DNA from: Thermohalobaculum sp039033215
GTDB lineage: Bacteria > Pseudomonadota > Alphaproteobacteria > Rhodobacterales > Rhodobacteraceae
Reading direction: 5' to 3'
NCBI GenBank assembly: GCA_039033215.1
Contig: JBCCDA010000009.1
Coordinates: 6,521-70,520 of the forward strand
DNA: 64,000 bases
The notes beneath the pieces are model-generated. The model was given only the letters and a program-made list of their open reading frames with translations. It had not been told where the DNA came from and searched no databases. Positions within the stretch are counted from its first letter, which is position 1. Every line of letters begins with the position of its first letter. Shown piece after piece: positions 1 to 8,491 of the stretch. Position numbers and translations under genes: made by a program.

Positions 1-256
1 CAAACCGGTCCCGCACACGATCCGCGGCCTTCTCGCGCCGGAACACCAGAACGGCACGGTGGATCTCGCGCGGGCGCGAAAACATTCCGGACTTCTCTTC
101 GACCGGCACCAGATCGGTGCGCAGATACTCCCAGCCCTGGTCAGCTTCGGCCTGAATCACTTCCTGAAGGGCGATGGCCACTCGGTCGGTCCGGGTCTTG
201 GCGCCCTTAGCGCGACGGACTTTCTCCGGAGCGCCCACACACTTGTACTCGTACAT
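1..256 (-). CDS. DUF4177-like small protein, C-terminus cut by window edge
   Basis: Reading the reverse strand from an ATG at 256 gives an open frame of 85 codons running off the window start, beginning MYEYKCVGAP. A strong ribosome-binding site (GGGGAGG) lies a few bases upstream of the ATG. The short basic/aromatic N-terminus, the QGWEYLRTDLVP stretch and the later VLVFRRE strand resemble the small DUF4177 family of unknown function. The gene is divergent from the hydrolase at 380, with a 123-bp spacer. The family assignment is by recognition only. The open frame, start and RBS are directly visible. Confidence 0.72.
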   Translation of the reverse strand, partial: MYEYKCVGAPEKVRRAKGAKTRTDRVAIALQEVIQAEADQGWEYLRTDLVPVEEKSGMFSRPREIHRAVLVFRREKAADRVRDRF

Positions 257-379
257 CTGCACCTCCCCGCTCGTCTTTGCCCCACGCTCGGTCGACCGCT
301 TTCACCAGATGACAGGCAGCAAGGCAATAGTTGCCCCCGACTCAACGTGAAATTAACGCGCCACAAGGTTTATGGGGCC

Positions 380-1660
380 ATGAGTTTCATGCGCTTTTCC
401 GCAGCGCCAGCCGGGCGGCTGAGCGACAGGTCGATCCCCTGGGTAATCTTCGGGGAACGGCCCGAGGTTCCGGACGGGCTTGAAGACAACGCCCTTGCCG
501 GCGTCAATCTCGCTCAGATCGCCTCCAGCCCCGGCGCGCCTATGTTCGAACCCGATTCGATCTTTGGCGCCCACATGGCTGGAAACGAGATCGCCTTCCG
601 GGACGATGGCCCTGTGGTCGTCTTCGTGCACGGCTTCCAGTACGAGCCACGTCGCCCCGTGGTCGCGCGCACGAAAAGCGACAACCCTCACCGTGCGATC
701 TTTCATTTCGACGAGACGCCAGATGGCCCCGGCTCCCTCGAGGAACGCCGACGCCACATCACGCCCTGGTTTGCCCGCGCCATGCTTGAAGCTGGCAGGG
801 GTCAGCCGGACGAGTGTACGGGCCTCGCCGTCGGGTACTCCTACGCATCGTACGGCGGGGTGCCCGAGCGTTTTCTCCCCCGCACCTGGGACCGCGTGCG
901 CACGCGGGCGGTACCCGTGCCCAGGATGGGAAACCTGCCGAAGGTCTACGTGAATGCATATCAGGATGCGGAGAAGGCTGGATTTGGCCTGGCCGCCGTT
1001 CTCACGCAGCTCCGGGCAAAGCTGGACGATGAGGGGTTGGAGCACAAGAACATAGACATCTTCTGCCACTCGCTCGGGGTGCGGACCGTGCTGTCGGCGC
1101 TTGCCCTGGTCGCGCAGCGCTGGCCGAATGACCTGACGTTGGGGCGGATCGACCGCGTGATCATGCTCAACGGCGCCTGCTACTGGGGGCAGGCGGCCTA
1201 CGCGCTCGCCAACATCTCCTTTGCCGCGTCCGAGCCGCGTCCGCAGTTCTATAACTTCACGTCACGCAGCGATGATGTGCTCGCCTTCCTCGCCGATCAC
1301 AAGGTGCCGCAGATCCTGCAGGACGAGGTGATTGAGGAACTGAGCCTCGAGGATCCCAGGCAGAAGTCTCTGCTGCGCGATGGGCGCACGATCGGAATGG
1401 CGGGCAAACCGCCGAATGCTCTCTACGAGTTCTTCGGCGAGGACTACTCGGACTGGATCGACATCCCGCTCGACAGTGCCCACGTTGCTGGCTGGGGTGG
1501 CCGCAAGGGATTCCGTCTGAAGGGGCGTCGCGCGTTCTCGCTTGGCGATCACTGTGTGTCGTTCACCCACCCCGGAAACTGGGCTCTATACCGTGCTATC
1601 CTGCACCAACGCGACGGGTGGGCGACGTCGGATCTGGCGCGCGAACTGGGTTCGCGCTGA
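380..1660 (+). CDS. Alpha/beta hydrolase, esterase-like
   Basis: A 426-residue serine-hydrolase-like protein. It has a VFVHGF oxyanion-hole strand (His about 84) and a CHSLG nucleophile elbow (Ser about 231), typical of the alpha/beta fold of the DUF900 kind. No signal peptide is evident, so it is probably cytoplasmic. The frame is open further upstream to 59, but that stretch is antisense to the DUF4177 gene. The start is therefore placed at the ATG at 380 (MSFMRF), with AAGG 12 bases upstream; the ATG at 389 is an alternative. It converges with gatB, leaving only 22 bp between stops. Substrate unknown. Confidence 0.8.
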   Translation: MSFMRFSAAPAGRLSDRSIPWVIFGERPEVPDGLEDNALAGVNLAQIASSPGAPMFEPDSIFGAHMAGNEIAFRDDGPVVVFVHGFQYEPRRPVVARTKSDNPHRAIFHFDETPDGPGSLEERRRHITPWFARAMLEAGRGQPDECTGLAVGYSYASYGGVPERFLPRTWDRVRTRAVPVPRMGNLPKVYVNAYQDAEKAGFGLAAVLTQLRAKLDDEGLEHKNIDIFCHSLGVRTVLSALALVAQRWPNDLTLGRIDRVIMLNGACYWGQAAYALANISFAASEPRPQFYNFTSRSDDVLAFLADHKVPQILQDEVIEELSLEDPRQKSLLRDGRTIGMAGKPPNALYEFFGEDYSDWIDIPLDSAHVAGWGGRKGFRLKGRRAFSLGDHCVSFTHPGNWALYRAILHQRDGWATSDLARELGSR

Positions 1661-1682
1661 TTTCTCCGGCCCTTCCGATGGC

Positions 1683-3209
1683 TTACTCGATGCCCAGCTT
1701 TGATTTCACGATCTGTTGCACGGCCTGCGGGTTGGCCTTGCCGCCGGTGGCCTTCATGACCTGGCCGACGAACCATCCGGCCATCGTCGGTTTGGCCTTG
1801 GCTTGCTCGACCTTGTCCGGGTTCGCGGCCAGCACGTCGTCTACCGCGGACTCGATCGCGTCGGTGTCGGTCACCTGCTTCATGCCGCGCGCCTCGACGA
1901 CGGCCGCAGGGTCGGCACCGTGCTCCTCGGCATAGAGGATGTCGAACAGCTCCTTGCCGATCTTGCCTGAGATGTCGCCTTTCTGGACCAGATCGATGAT
2001 CCCGCCGAGCTGGGCGGCCGAGATCGGGCTCTCGGCGACCCCATGCCCTTCCTTGTTCAACCGGCCGAAGAGTTCGTTGATCACCCAGTTTGCCGCCTGC
2101 TTTCCATCGCGACCCTTGGCCACTTCCTCGAAGAACGCCGCGTTCTCGACCTCCGCCGTCAAGACGCCGGCGTCATACTCGGTCATGCCGTAGTCGGTGA
2201 CAAACCGCACCTTCTTGGCGTCCGGCAGTTCGGGCAGTCCCGTGGCGATGGTGTCCACCCAGTCCTGCTGGATCTCCAGTGGCAGGAGGTCGGGATCCGG
2301 GAAGTAGCGGTAGTCGTGCGCCTCTTCCTTCGAACGCATGGACCGCGTTTCGTTCTTGTTCGGATCGTAGAGGCGGGTCTCCTGATCCACCGCTTTGCCG
2401 TCCTCGAGCAGCGCGATCTGGCGCTTGGCCTCGACCATTATCGCCTGTTGGATGAAGCGCATAGAGTTCATGTTCTTGATCTCGCAGCGCGTGCCCAGGT
2501 GTCCAAAGTCACCGCTCTCCCGGTACTTCTCATAGTCGCCCGGCCGACACACGGACACGTTCACATCCGCGCGCAAGCTGCCCTCCTGCATGTTGCCGTC
2601 GCAGGTGCCCAGATAGCGCATGATCTGGCGGATCTTGCGCACATACTCCGCCGCTTCCTCGGGGCCCCGAATGTCGGGGCGCGAGACGATTTCCATCAGC
2701 GCCGTGCCGGAGCGGTTGAGGTCCACGAAGCTCATCGCCGGATCCATGTCGTGGATCGACTTGCCGGCGTCCTGTTCCAGATGAATGCGCTCGATGCGCA
2801 CGCGCCGTGCGACGCCGGGTTCGATGTCCACGATCACTTCACCTTCGCCGACGACGGGGTGCTTGTACTGGCTGATCTGGTAGCCCTGCGGCAGGTCGGG
2901 GTAGAAGTAGTTCTTCCGGTCGAAGCGGCTCCAGAGGTTGATCTCGGCCTTGAGGCCCAGCCCCGTGCGCACGGCCTGTTCGACACAGAACGCGTTGATC
3001 ACCGGCAGCATCCCGGGCATGGCCGCATCGACGAGGCTGACATTCGCGTTCGGCTCGGACCCAAAGGTTGTCGACGCGCCGGAGAAGAGCTTGGCCTGGG
3101 AGGCCACCTGCGCATGAACCTCCATCCCGATCACAAGCTCCCAATCGGCTGTCACGCCCGCAATGCGCCTGGGCTCGGGCTCGCGGTAGTCGAGATGGTC
3201 GTCCAGCAT
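1683..3209 (-). CDS. gatB: Asp-tRNA(Asn)/Glu-tRNA(Gln) amidotransferase subunit B
   Basis: GatB is the tRNA-binding and kinase subunit of the GatCAB complex, which converts Glu-tRNA(Gln) and Asp-tRNA(Asn) to the amidated forms. The protein begins MLDDHLDY, reaches the GatB signature (VIGMEVHAQV) at about residue 28, contains DLPQGYQISQY, and ends in the helical YqeY-like tail domain (FVGQVMKATGGKANP). Its 508 residues match the family. The ATG at 3209 is preceded by AGGAGG. The frame stays open to 4058, but that extension is antisense to the binding-protein gene. gatA and gatC are not adjacent here. Confidence 0.97.
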   Translation of the reverse strand: MLDDHLDYREPEPRRIAGVTADWELVIGMEVHAQVASQAKLFSGASTTFGSEPNANVSLVDAAMPGMLPVINAFCVEQAVRTGLGLKAEINLWSRFDRKNYFYPDLPQGYQISQYKHPVVGEGEVIVDIEPGVARRVRIERIHLEQDAGKSIHDMDPAMSFVDLNRSGTALMEIVSRPDIRGPEEAAEYVRKIRQIMRYLGTCDGNMQEGSLRADVNVSVCRPGDYEKYRESGDFGHLGTRCEIKNMNSMRFIQQAIMVEAKRQIALLEDGKAVDQETRLYDPNKNETRSMRSKEEAHDYRYFPDPDLLPLEIQQDWVDTIATGLPELPDAKKVRFVTDYGMTEYDAGVLTAEVENAAFFEEVAKGRDGKQAANWVINELFGRLNKEGHGVAESPISAAQLGGIIDLVQKGDISGKIGKELFDILYAEEHGADPAAVVEARGMKQVTDTDAIESAVDDVLAANPDKVEQAKAKPTMAGWFVGQVMKATGGKANPQAVQQIVKSKLGIE

Positions 3210-3308
3210 CGGGGATCCTCCTGCGGTGCCACGGCGTGATAGGCGCGCTTGCAGGACGTGACAAGCCCGCCTGCCTGCGCTTAGCTGTGGAAAATGCGGG
3301 AGGGTTGA

Positions 3309-4142
3309 ATGCGGGTTGCGATCTTTGGACTCTTGACGGTTCTGGCATCGGGGCCTGCGTTGGGCGACGTGCTCGACCGGGTGGCTCAAACCGGCGAGAT
3401 CAGGCTGGGTGTGCGCGGGGACGCTCCACCGTTCTCTTATCTGGGTGAGGACGGGCGGCATCGCGGGCTGGCGGTCGCGATCTGCGAGGAAGTCGTCGTG
3501 CGGATCGGGCGCATGCTGGATGTGGCAATCACCCCGATCCAGGTGGCCCAGACGGCCAGGACCCGGTTCGCGGCGCTCGTTGACGGTGAGACGGATCTGC
3601 ACTGTGGCCCTGCAACGGCGACGCTCTCGCGCCGCGAGACGATCGATTTCTCGATCCTTTACTTCGTCGATGGGGCGACGCTGGCAGGGCGGCCCGATGC
3701 CTACGAGCGGGTCTTCGAAGCGCGGGAGGGCCGGATTGGGGTGTTGGACGGCACGACGTCGGTCGCGGTGGTCGAGGATCTTGTGGCCCGCAACCAGATC
3801 TCGGGTGGAATCGAACGCTTCCCCTCGCACGCGGCCGGACTGGAGGCGCTGGAGCGCGGTGCGCTCGATCTCTATGCGGGCGATCAAGCGATCCTGCTCT
3901 TCTTCCTCGCGCAGCTGTTCCCCGATGCCGATCTGGCCGTGCAGGAGGAGGTCCTGAGTTTTGAGCCCTATGCCCTCGCGATGAAGCGGGGCGAATCCGC
4001 GCTGCGGCTGGCCGTAGACCGCGCACTGAGCGCGCTCTACGCTGACGGCACTATACATGCGCTGATCAAGACGGCCCTGGGCGACTTTCCCTTGCCCCCG
4101 GAAGCGGAAGCCGCCTACGAGATCGTCGGATTGCCGGAGTAG
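3309..4142 (+). CDS. Amino-acid-type ABC transporter periplasmic binding protein
   Basis: A 277-residue protein with a clear Sec signal peptide (about residues 1-19, ending PALGD), followed by a type II periplasmic binding fold of the SBP_bac_3 family. Visible family features are IRLGVRGDAPPFSY, an acidic DGETDLHCGP patch, and YFVDGATL. It would bind a small amino-acid-like ligand in the periplasm. No permease or ATPase lies beside it. It is followed after 8 bp by two Lin0512-family genes, so the three are probably co-transcribed. Ligand unknown; a sensory or scavenging role is equally possible. Confidence 0.85.
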   Translation: MRVAIFGLLTVLASGPALGDVLDRVAQTGEIRLGVRGDAPPFSYLGEDGRHRGLAVAICEEVVVRIGRMLDVAITPIQVAQTARTRFAALVDGETDLHCGPATATLSRRETIDFSILYFVDGATLAGRPDAYERVFEAREGRIGVLDGTTSVAVVEDLVARNQISGGIERFPSHAAGLEALERGALDLYAGDQAILLFFLAQLFPDADLAVQEEVLSFEPYALAMKRGESALRLAVDRALSALYADGTIHALIKTALGDFPLPPEAEAAYEIVGLPE

Positions 4143-4150
4143 GAGCGGAC

Positions 4151-4498
4151 ATGGCCATCAAGCGTATGGTGCTGGAGATCGGGATGGGCTCTTCGCTGAC
4201 CCGCGAGGATTGGACGGACGCGGCCTGCCGGGCCGTGCGCGACGCGATCTGGCACAACTCGGTCACGGTCGCAGACGCCTTCGGTGTCGGGCGCGACGAG
4301 ATGCTGATCGAAGCGGTGATCGGCGCTGGGGATCCCGACGCCGTGGACCACGACGCTGTGGCAGCGGTTTTTCCGTACGGTCGGGTGAGCGTGCGGGTCG
4401 AACAAGGCGGCATGGCGATTCCCAAGGAGGACGGCAGCCACACGATTGTCGCCAATGCCGCCATCATTGTGTCGCTTGATCTGCCGGAGGCGGCATGA
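4151..4498 (+). CDS. Lin0512 family protein, first copy
   Basis: A 115-residue cytoplasmic protein matching the uncharacterised Lin0512 family. It has the opening pattern MVLEIGMGSSL, a central PYGRV segment, and a C-terminal hydrophobic strand (IVANAAIIVSLDL). It starts 8 bp after the binding-protein gene and overlaps the next gene by 4 bp (ATGA). That next gene is a clear paralogue, so the two proteins may form a heteromer. Biochemical function is unknown for the family. Confidence 0.85.
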   Translation: MAIKRMVLEIGMGSSLTREDWTDAACRAVRDAIWHNSVTVADAFGVGRDEMLIEAVIGAGDPDAVDHDAVAAVFPYGRVSVRVEQGGMAIPKEDGSHTIVANAAIIVSLDLPEAA

Positions 4499-4836
4499 CC
4501 CAGCTGAAACGCATCATCGTCGAGCTGGGCATGGGCAATGATCTGCACGGCGAGGACTACACCAAGGCGGCGCGGCGCGCGGTTCAGGACGCGATGCACC
4601 ACTCCTCGCTGGGGATGTTCCGGACCTGCGGGATCGACCCTGCCACCATGCAGATCGAGCTGACGATCGCGGCGCAGGAACCAGGGCGCGTCGACCTCGA
4701 CGCCGTGGCCGCGGAGATGCCGTACGGCCAGGTCACGGCAACAGCCGTCCATGGCGGGCTGAACGTGGTCGACCACGCAGGCGAAGGGCAGACGGTTATC
4801 GTTAATGCGGGTATCGTGGTGCGCCTGTCGCTTTAG
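4495..4836 (+). CDS. Lin0512 family protein, second copy
   Basis: A 113-residue paralogue of the gene immediately upstream. It shares the pattern I-x-E-L-G-M-G near the start, a GEDYTKAARRAVQDA helix, a PYGQV turn and a C-terminal VNAGIVVRLSL strand. Its ATG overlaps the previous stop codon, implying translational coupling. The tandem arrangement and equal lengths suggest duplication followed by divergence. It is the last gene of the three-gene operon; the following gene is on the other strand. Function unknown. Confidence 0.85.
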   Translation: MTQLKRIIVELGMGNDLHGEDYTKAARRAVQDAMHHSSLGMFRTCGIDPATMQIELTIAAQEPGRVDLDAVAAEMPYGQVTATAVHGGLNVVDHAGEGQTVIVNAGIVVRLSL

Positions 4837-4885
4837 GGTGCCGCTCTCCGGTCGTGCCGAGTTTGTGCCGCGCAGGTGCCGAGAT

Positions 4886-5614
4886 CTACCAAGTGAAGTC
4901 TAGCGCGATGAACGGTCCCGTCATTACCGCGTCGATATCAAGTCCGCCGCGGTCCACCTTGAGTACAAGGTGTCGGTACCCGACCCCTGTCGCGATCGTT
5001 TCATTGAAGCGATAGCTCACCCGTCCGATGACTTCCCACTGGAGATCCGACCCGGCACCGAAGCCACCGACCTCCGCCAAGCCGCTCACGAACCAGTCCG
5101 GGGAAATGTCGTAGCTGGCACGCAAGCCAACGATTGGATCCACGAACGTGTTCTTGCGCGAGACGGTGGGCAACGTCCGGAAGTCGGCGGTGGTCTCGAG
5201 CGACCAGACGCGCAAGCCGCCGAACGCATCTATCGCCAATCCGTCCTGAGTAAGAAACCTGTACGCTAGGGCGGCACCGCCCATGACGCCCTTCAGATCG
5301 CTTTTTCCCTTCACCGCGCTGCCCGCAAACGTGAAGTCATTCGACAGGTCGAGATAGTTGAACTCCACGATCAAGCCCCAGTCGCCCTTCCGGACTTCGC
5401 CGGTGCTGAGGAAGGCGAAATCGAGGATGTCGAGCAGTGCGGTATCCGAAGACGTTGAGGGGGCGCCGCCAATGGAGGTGTCGAGCTGCAGGGTCGGTGC
5501 CCAGACATAGGGGGTGATGCGGTACTCCCACGCGTCCTCGGCCACTGCCAAAGAAGGCGTCGCGATGGTTGCCATCGCCAAGCTCGCGATTGCCGCGCCA
5601 GTCAACAGTTTCAT
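4886..5614 (-). CDS. Outer-membrane beta-barrel protein
   Basis: A 242-residue protein with a signal peptide (about residues 1-25, MKLLTGAAIASLAMATIATP). Alternating hydrophobic/aromatic strands follow (WEYRITPYVWAPTLQLD, ALAYRFL, VGYRHLVLKV), and the protein ends in an aromatic residue (ALDFTW), as barrel proteins inserted by the BAM machinery do. It sits next to sulfatase-related remnants on the same strand, so it may once have belonged to a sulfate-ester utilisation cluster. Specific function unknown. Confidence 0.78.
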   Translation of the reverse strand: MKLLTGAAIASLAMATIATPSLAVAEDAWEYRITPYVWAPTLQLDTSIGGAPSTSSDTALLDILDFAFLSTGEVRKGDWGLIVEFNYLDLSNDFTFAGSAVKGKSDLKGVMGGAALAYRFLTQDGLAIDAFGGLRVWSLETTADFRTLPTVSRKNTFVDPIVGLRASYDISPDWFVSGLAEVGGFGAGSDLQWEVIGRVSYRFNETIATGVGYRHLVLKVDRGGLDIDAVMTGPFIALDFTW

Positions 5615-5693
5615 GCGTAGAGTCTCCGTACTCAGCAGTGCGTTTTGTTGTTGAACCGGGACAAAGCGCCCCGGTTCGGCTGGGCTGTACCCG

Positions 5694-6650
5694 TCAATGG
5701 GGCGCTGCCTTCAGTAGTTGATCCAGCACCTGGTCGAGAGCAAAGCTGCCCGGTGCCTGACGCGGCGGGAACTCGACTAACGTCTGCAGACGCGCGTCGA
5801 CGATCGCCTGCGCGGGGACGATGACGAAGGCGTGATCGATCCGCCACCGCGGGTAGTCACCTGCTTCGTGATCGGGACGATCGAGGGAATCGATGCGCAG
5901 ATCGAAGAGCTTTGGGAAGCGCAATTGAACTAACGGGTCCTGCCAGACGTCGAGACCAAGGGACCGCTGCTCCAGGAACCCCAGCTTCCAGCAGTCATAG
6001 CGCACGTTGGTGAGGTCGCCGCCGTCGGTCCAATAGAAGAACTCCTTGCGCGGGTTCTCCTCGCCCGATGCGAATTCGGCCCACTCGAGACCGCCGCGCG
6101 CCGCGCATTCCCATTCAGCCTCGGTCGGCAGATCCTTACCGGTCCACTCGGCAAAGGCCAGTGCGTCCTCGAAGGCGATGTGCTCCACCGGATGGTCTTC
6201 TCGCCCGTTCAGGTCGCAGTCGGGACCCTCCGGATGACCCCAGCAGGCATGTGGAACATAGGACCACCAGTTCGCCATGTTTCGCGTATCGACGGGGCCT
6301 TGGGTCATGTGAAAGACGAGAGACCCCGGCACCAGCAACTCCGGGGGCGCGCCGGGGCAATCAGCGGGGTTCAGCGGACGCCCGGCGACGGTTACGTACC
6401 TGGTTTCGGCCACGAACTTCGCAAATTCGCCGTTGGTTACTCCGCGTTGGTCGATCGAAAGCGGTTCGATGCGAACCTCACGCACAGGGCCTTCTGGAAT
6501 GTAGTGTGCGGCCGATCCCATCGCGAAGACACCGCCATTGATGGCAACTATCTCGTGCGTCTGGATATCTCGATATTGTGTCAGTAAGACTACCGCCAAA
6601 TTGCGCCGCAACCTTGGGTAGTCAAGGCGCGGGTAGACCGCAACCGCCAA
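5694..6650 (-). pseudogene. In-frame chimera: FGE-like N-terminal half joined to arylsulfatase C-terminal tail
   Basis: One open frame holds parts of two different genes. Residues about 33-200 match the FGE-sulfatase family that makes formylglycine in sulfatases: IVAINGGVFAMGS, PVEHIAFEDALAFAEW, LPTEAEWECAARGGLEW. From residue about 201 (nt about 6041 downward) the protein changes to the C-terminal tail of arylsulfatases: FFYWTDGGDLTNVRYDCWK, then PRWRIDHAFVIVPAQA and EFPPRQAPGSF. The FGE catalytic half and the sulfatase active-site half are both missing. The likeliest history is a deletion that joined neighbouring FGE and sulfatase genes in frame. Both source activities should be lost. The N-terminal start is uncertain. 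Confidence 0.8.
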
Positions 6651-6728
6651 AACCAGGCGTTCTCGAAAAAGAGCGGTTCTCCGTCTGGAAAGCCAGTCAA
6701 GGTATGCCGTTGTCTTCCCACTTGGGCA

Positions 6729-7413
6729 GTGGCACGAACTTGGTGCCAGAACACAAAGGGAAACGCTGTTCGGTTGCTCCGGAACTCGTTTATTGCATTG
6801 CTGCGGTCCGAGATGTTCGCTCAGGCAGAACCATTGCCTTCATGGACGGATACGCCAACAAAGGCTGCCATCGTCTCTTTCGTCGATCGTGTCACCGAAC
6901 CGGGAAGCGATTGCTACGTGATGCCCGACCAACGGGCTGCGGTGTTCGACAACGATGAGACGCTATGGGCACAGCAGCCGATCTGCTTCCGTTTGCTCTT
7001 CACGATGGACGACCTGGTGGCACGGGCCGAGGCGGATCCCGCTACGTTTTCAAGCGACGTGCTCCGTGCCGCCGCTGCGGGGACATCGAGACGGTGATGC
7101 AGGGCGGCGAGAAGGCCTTAGCCGAACTCGTAGGCGCCTCGCACTCCGGCATGTCGGTGGACACGTTCATCGCTGCTGTTAACGACTGGTTTTCATCCGC
7201 ACGCCATCCCGAGACGGGCCCACTTTTGACCAGCATGTCTACCAGCCGATGCTGGAGCTCTTGAGGTACCTTCGCGACGAGGAACCCGAGGTCTGCATCG
7301 TGTCCGGTGGGGGCATCCACTTCATTCGAGCCTTTGCCGAACGCGTGTACGGGATCCCACCGGACAACGTTGTCGGCTCTGTGGGGGACGGCCTGCGGGA
7401 TTATCAATGGTAA
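6729..7413 (+). pseudogene. HAD-superfamily hydrolase remnant with two frameshifts
   Basis: Three consecutive reading frames together encode one HAD-family phosphatase-like protein. The first holds LPSWTDTPTKAAIVSFVDRV and the nucleophile motif VFDNDETLW. After a shift near 7077-7085 a second frame gives GDIETVMQGGEKALAELV. After another near 7215-7225 a third frame gives YQPMLELLRYL, IVSGGGIHFIRAFAERVYG and PPDNVVGSVGDGL, then stops at 7411. The last third of the usual protein is missing. The DxDGT motif reads DNDET. The gene is inactive unless sequencing errors explain both shifts. HAD genes of this type often neighbour sulfatase genes, which fits the adjacent chimera. Confidence 0.75.
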
Positions 7414-7663
7414 TGAAGGCGCCGACTTCTGTCACTGTGACCGAACGCTTGCCACCGGGTGCCGCGGCGGTTCTCAATAGCGCTCACACGTCTACGGTCC
7501 TCTTCCTCCCGGTCGACCACGAGCAGCTTCGCCTTCTTGAGGCCATCGATGGTAGTCGGACGGTTGGCGATGTTCTCGCGCTTTTCGATCTCACCCGGTT
7601 GCGCGACTTCCTGCGCAGCTGTGGGACTATGACCAGATCGTCCTGCGATCGCCGGTGACATGA
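7407..7663 (+). pseudogene. Remnant resembling a methyltransferase C-terminal tail, frameshifted
   Basis: The stretch from about 7425 encodes ERLPPGAAAVLNSAHTST, then LPVDHEQLRLLEAIDGSRT, then RDFL. Near 7615 the frame changes, and the next frame continues QLWDYDQIVLRSPVT to a TGA at 7661. This pattern resembles the C-terminal extension of a family of SAM-dependent methyltransferases in proteobacteria; no catalytic domain is present. It begins where the HAD remnant ends, so several ancestral genes appear to have been deleted and joined here. The assignment rests on recognition of a short tail and is tentative. Confidence 0.45.
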
Positions 7664-7693
7664 GCGCGACCGAGACTACCCAACGACCGCGAA

Positions 7694-7722
7694 CGCCCGC
7701 CCCGCAATGCCTAAGGCGGGCG
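7694..7722. terminator. GC-rich hairpin after the remnant region
   Basis: CGCCCGCC at 7694-7701 pairs with GGCGGGCG at 7715-7722 around a 13-base loop. No long T-run follows, so terminator function is only plausible. Confidence 0.35.
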
Positions 7723-8436
7723 GTTACCGGCCTGTTGGGGCACCCATACTGCTTTTGCGCTTACGTCAAGTGGTGGCTTGAGACCGTGACGGCTGGAGGC
7801 CTATCAATAAACACCGCGACATAGCCTGGTTCTCCAGGGACCTGAGGCTATGAAGGTTACACGTCGAAGGACCAACCGGACGTCGCACGCCCCGGACCAC
7901 AATCTGGCGGGGAACTCTACGGTGGGCATCGGGGAGAGCTGGATTGCTCAAACCAAACCGTTTGGCGCGGTCGTCATAATCGTTTCTGCGGCGAAGCCTT
8001 TGCGCAATTGGACCAAGTCTCTGTCAAGCACAAGCAGTTGAACCGGACCCTTTCGATAGGGCAGGCTTTAGAACATTGGGATCATTGAACACCTGGCGTC
8101 ACGCTGTCGGACGAAGAGCTACTGCTCTCCAATGATCAATGTGGTGCTGGGCGTGGACAGTTCATGGTGAGCCGCGCTCAATCGTCTGTGACTTCTAAGA
8201 ACTCGAGCTAGTGCGGCACACTTCGCCACGAGGTATCCGAAACACCGTCGCTCGTCTTGCCCGGCGCCGTTGCGGGTCAATCAGCGGCCGTGAAAGCACC
8301 GCGACCAAACTCGGAAGGGAGACGCCCTATCGCCAGATGGCGGCCAAGCGAGAGCCACGGGCCATGACGGAAGTTTCGGTAAAGAGATCGTGCAAGGACA
8401 ACGGGTGGCGTCACCTGATGAAGTAGGGAGACAAAG
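7723..8436. other. About 0.7 kb with no recognisable gene
   Basis: Only short frames occur here (for example 7850-8041 and 8211-8426). None has a convincing RBS, hydrophobic pattern or family resemblance. Base composition looks less biased than in neighbouring genes. Following directly on three gene remnants, it is most simply read as further decayed sequence. No repeat ends or attachment site were found. Confidence 0.5.
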
Positions 8437-8460
8437 CCCGGGCGGATGAGCCCGCCCGGG
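8437..8460 (-). terminator. Hairpin downstream of the RTX protein gene
   Basis: CCCGGGCGG at 8437-8445 pairs with CCGCCCGGG at 8452-8460 across a 6-base loop. It lies 31 bp beyond the stop of the minus-strand RTX gene. On that strand the stem is followed by GCTTTGTC, a weak T-rich tract. Confidence 0.55.
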
Positions 8461-8491
8461 TCGCGGTCATAATGGGGGAAAGCCCCGACAT

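Noticed and set aside
59..379. Upstream extension of the alpha/beta hydrolase frame
   Set aside because: This part is antisense to the DUF4177-like gene and has no RBS at its start; the ATG at 380 is preferred.
2043..3239. Long plus-strand frame of 398 codons
   Set aside because: Entirely antisense to gatB; the protein has no domain pattern and is a GC-rich codon shadow.
8211..8426. Possible small gene of 71 codons in the empty region
   Set aside because: No RBS, no recognisable pattern, highly basic composition typical of random GC-rich frames.
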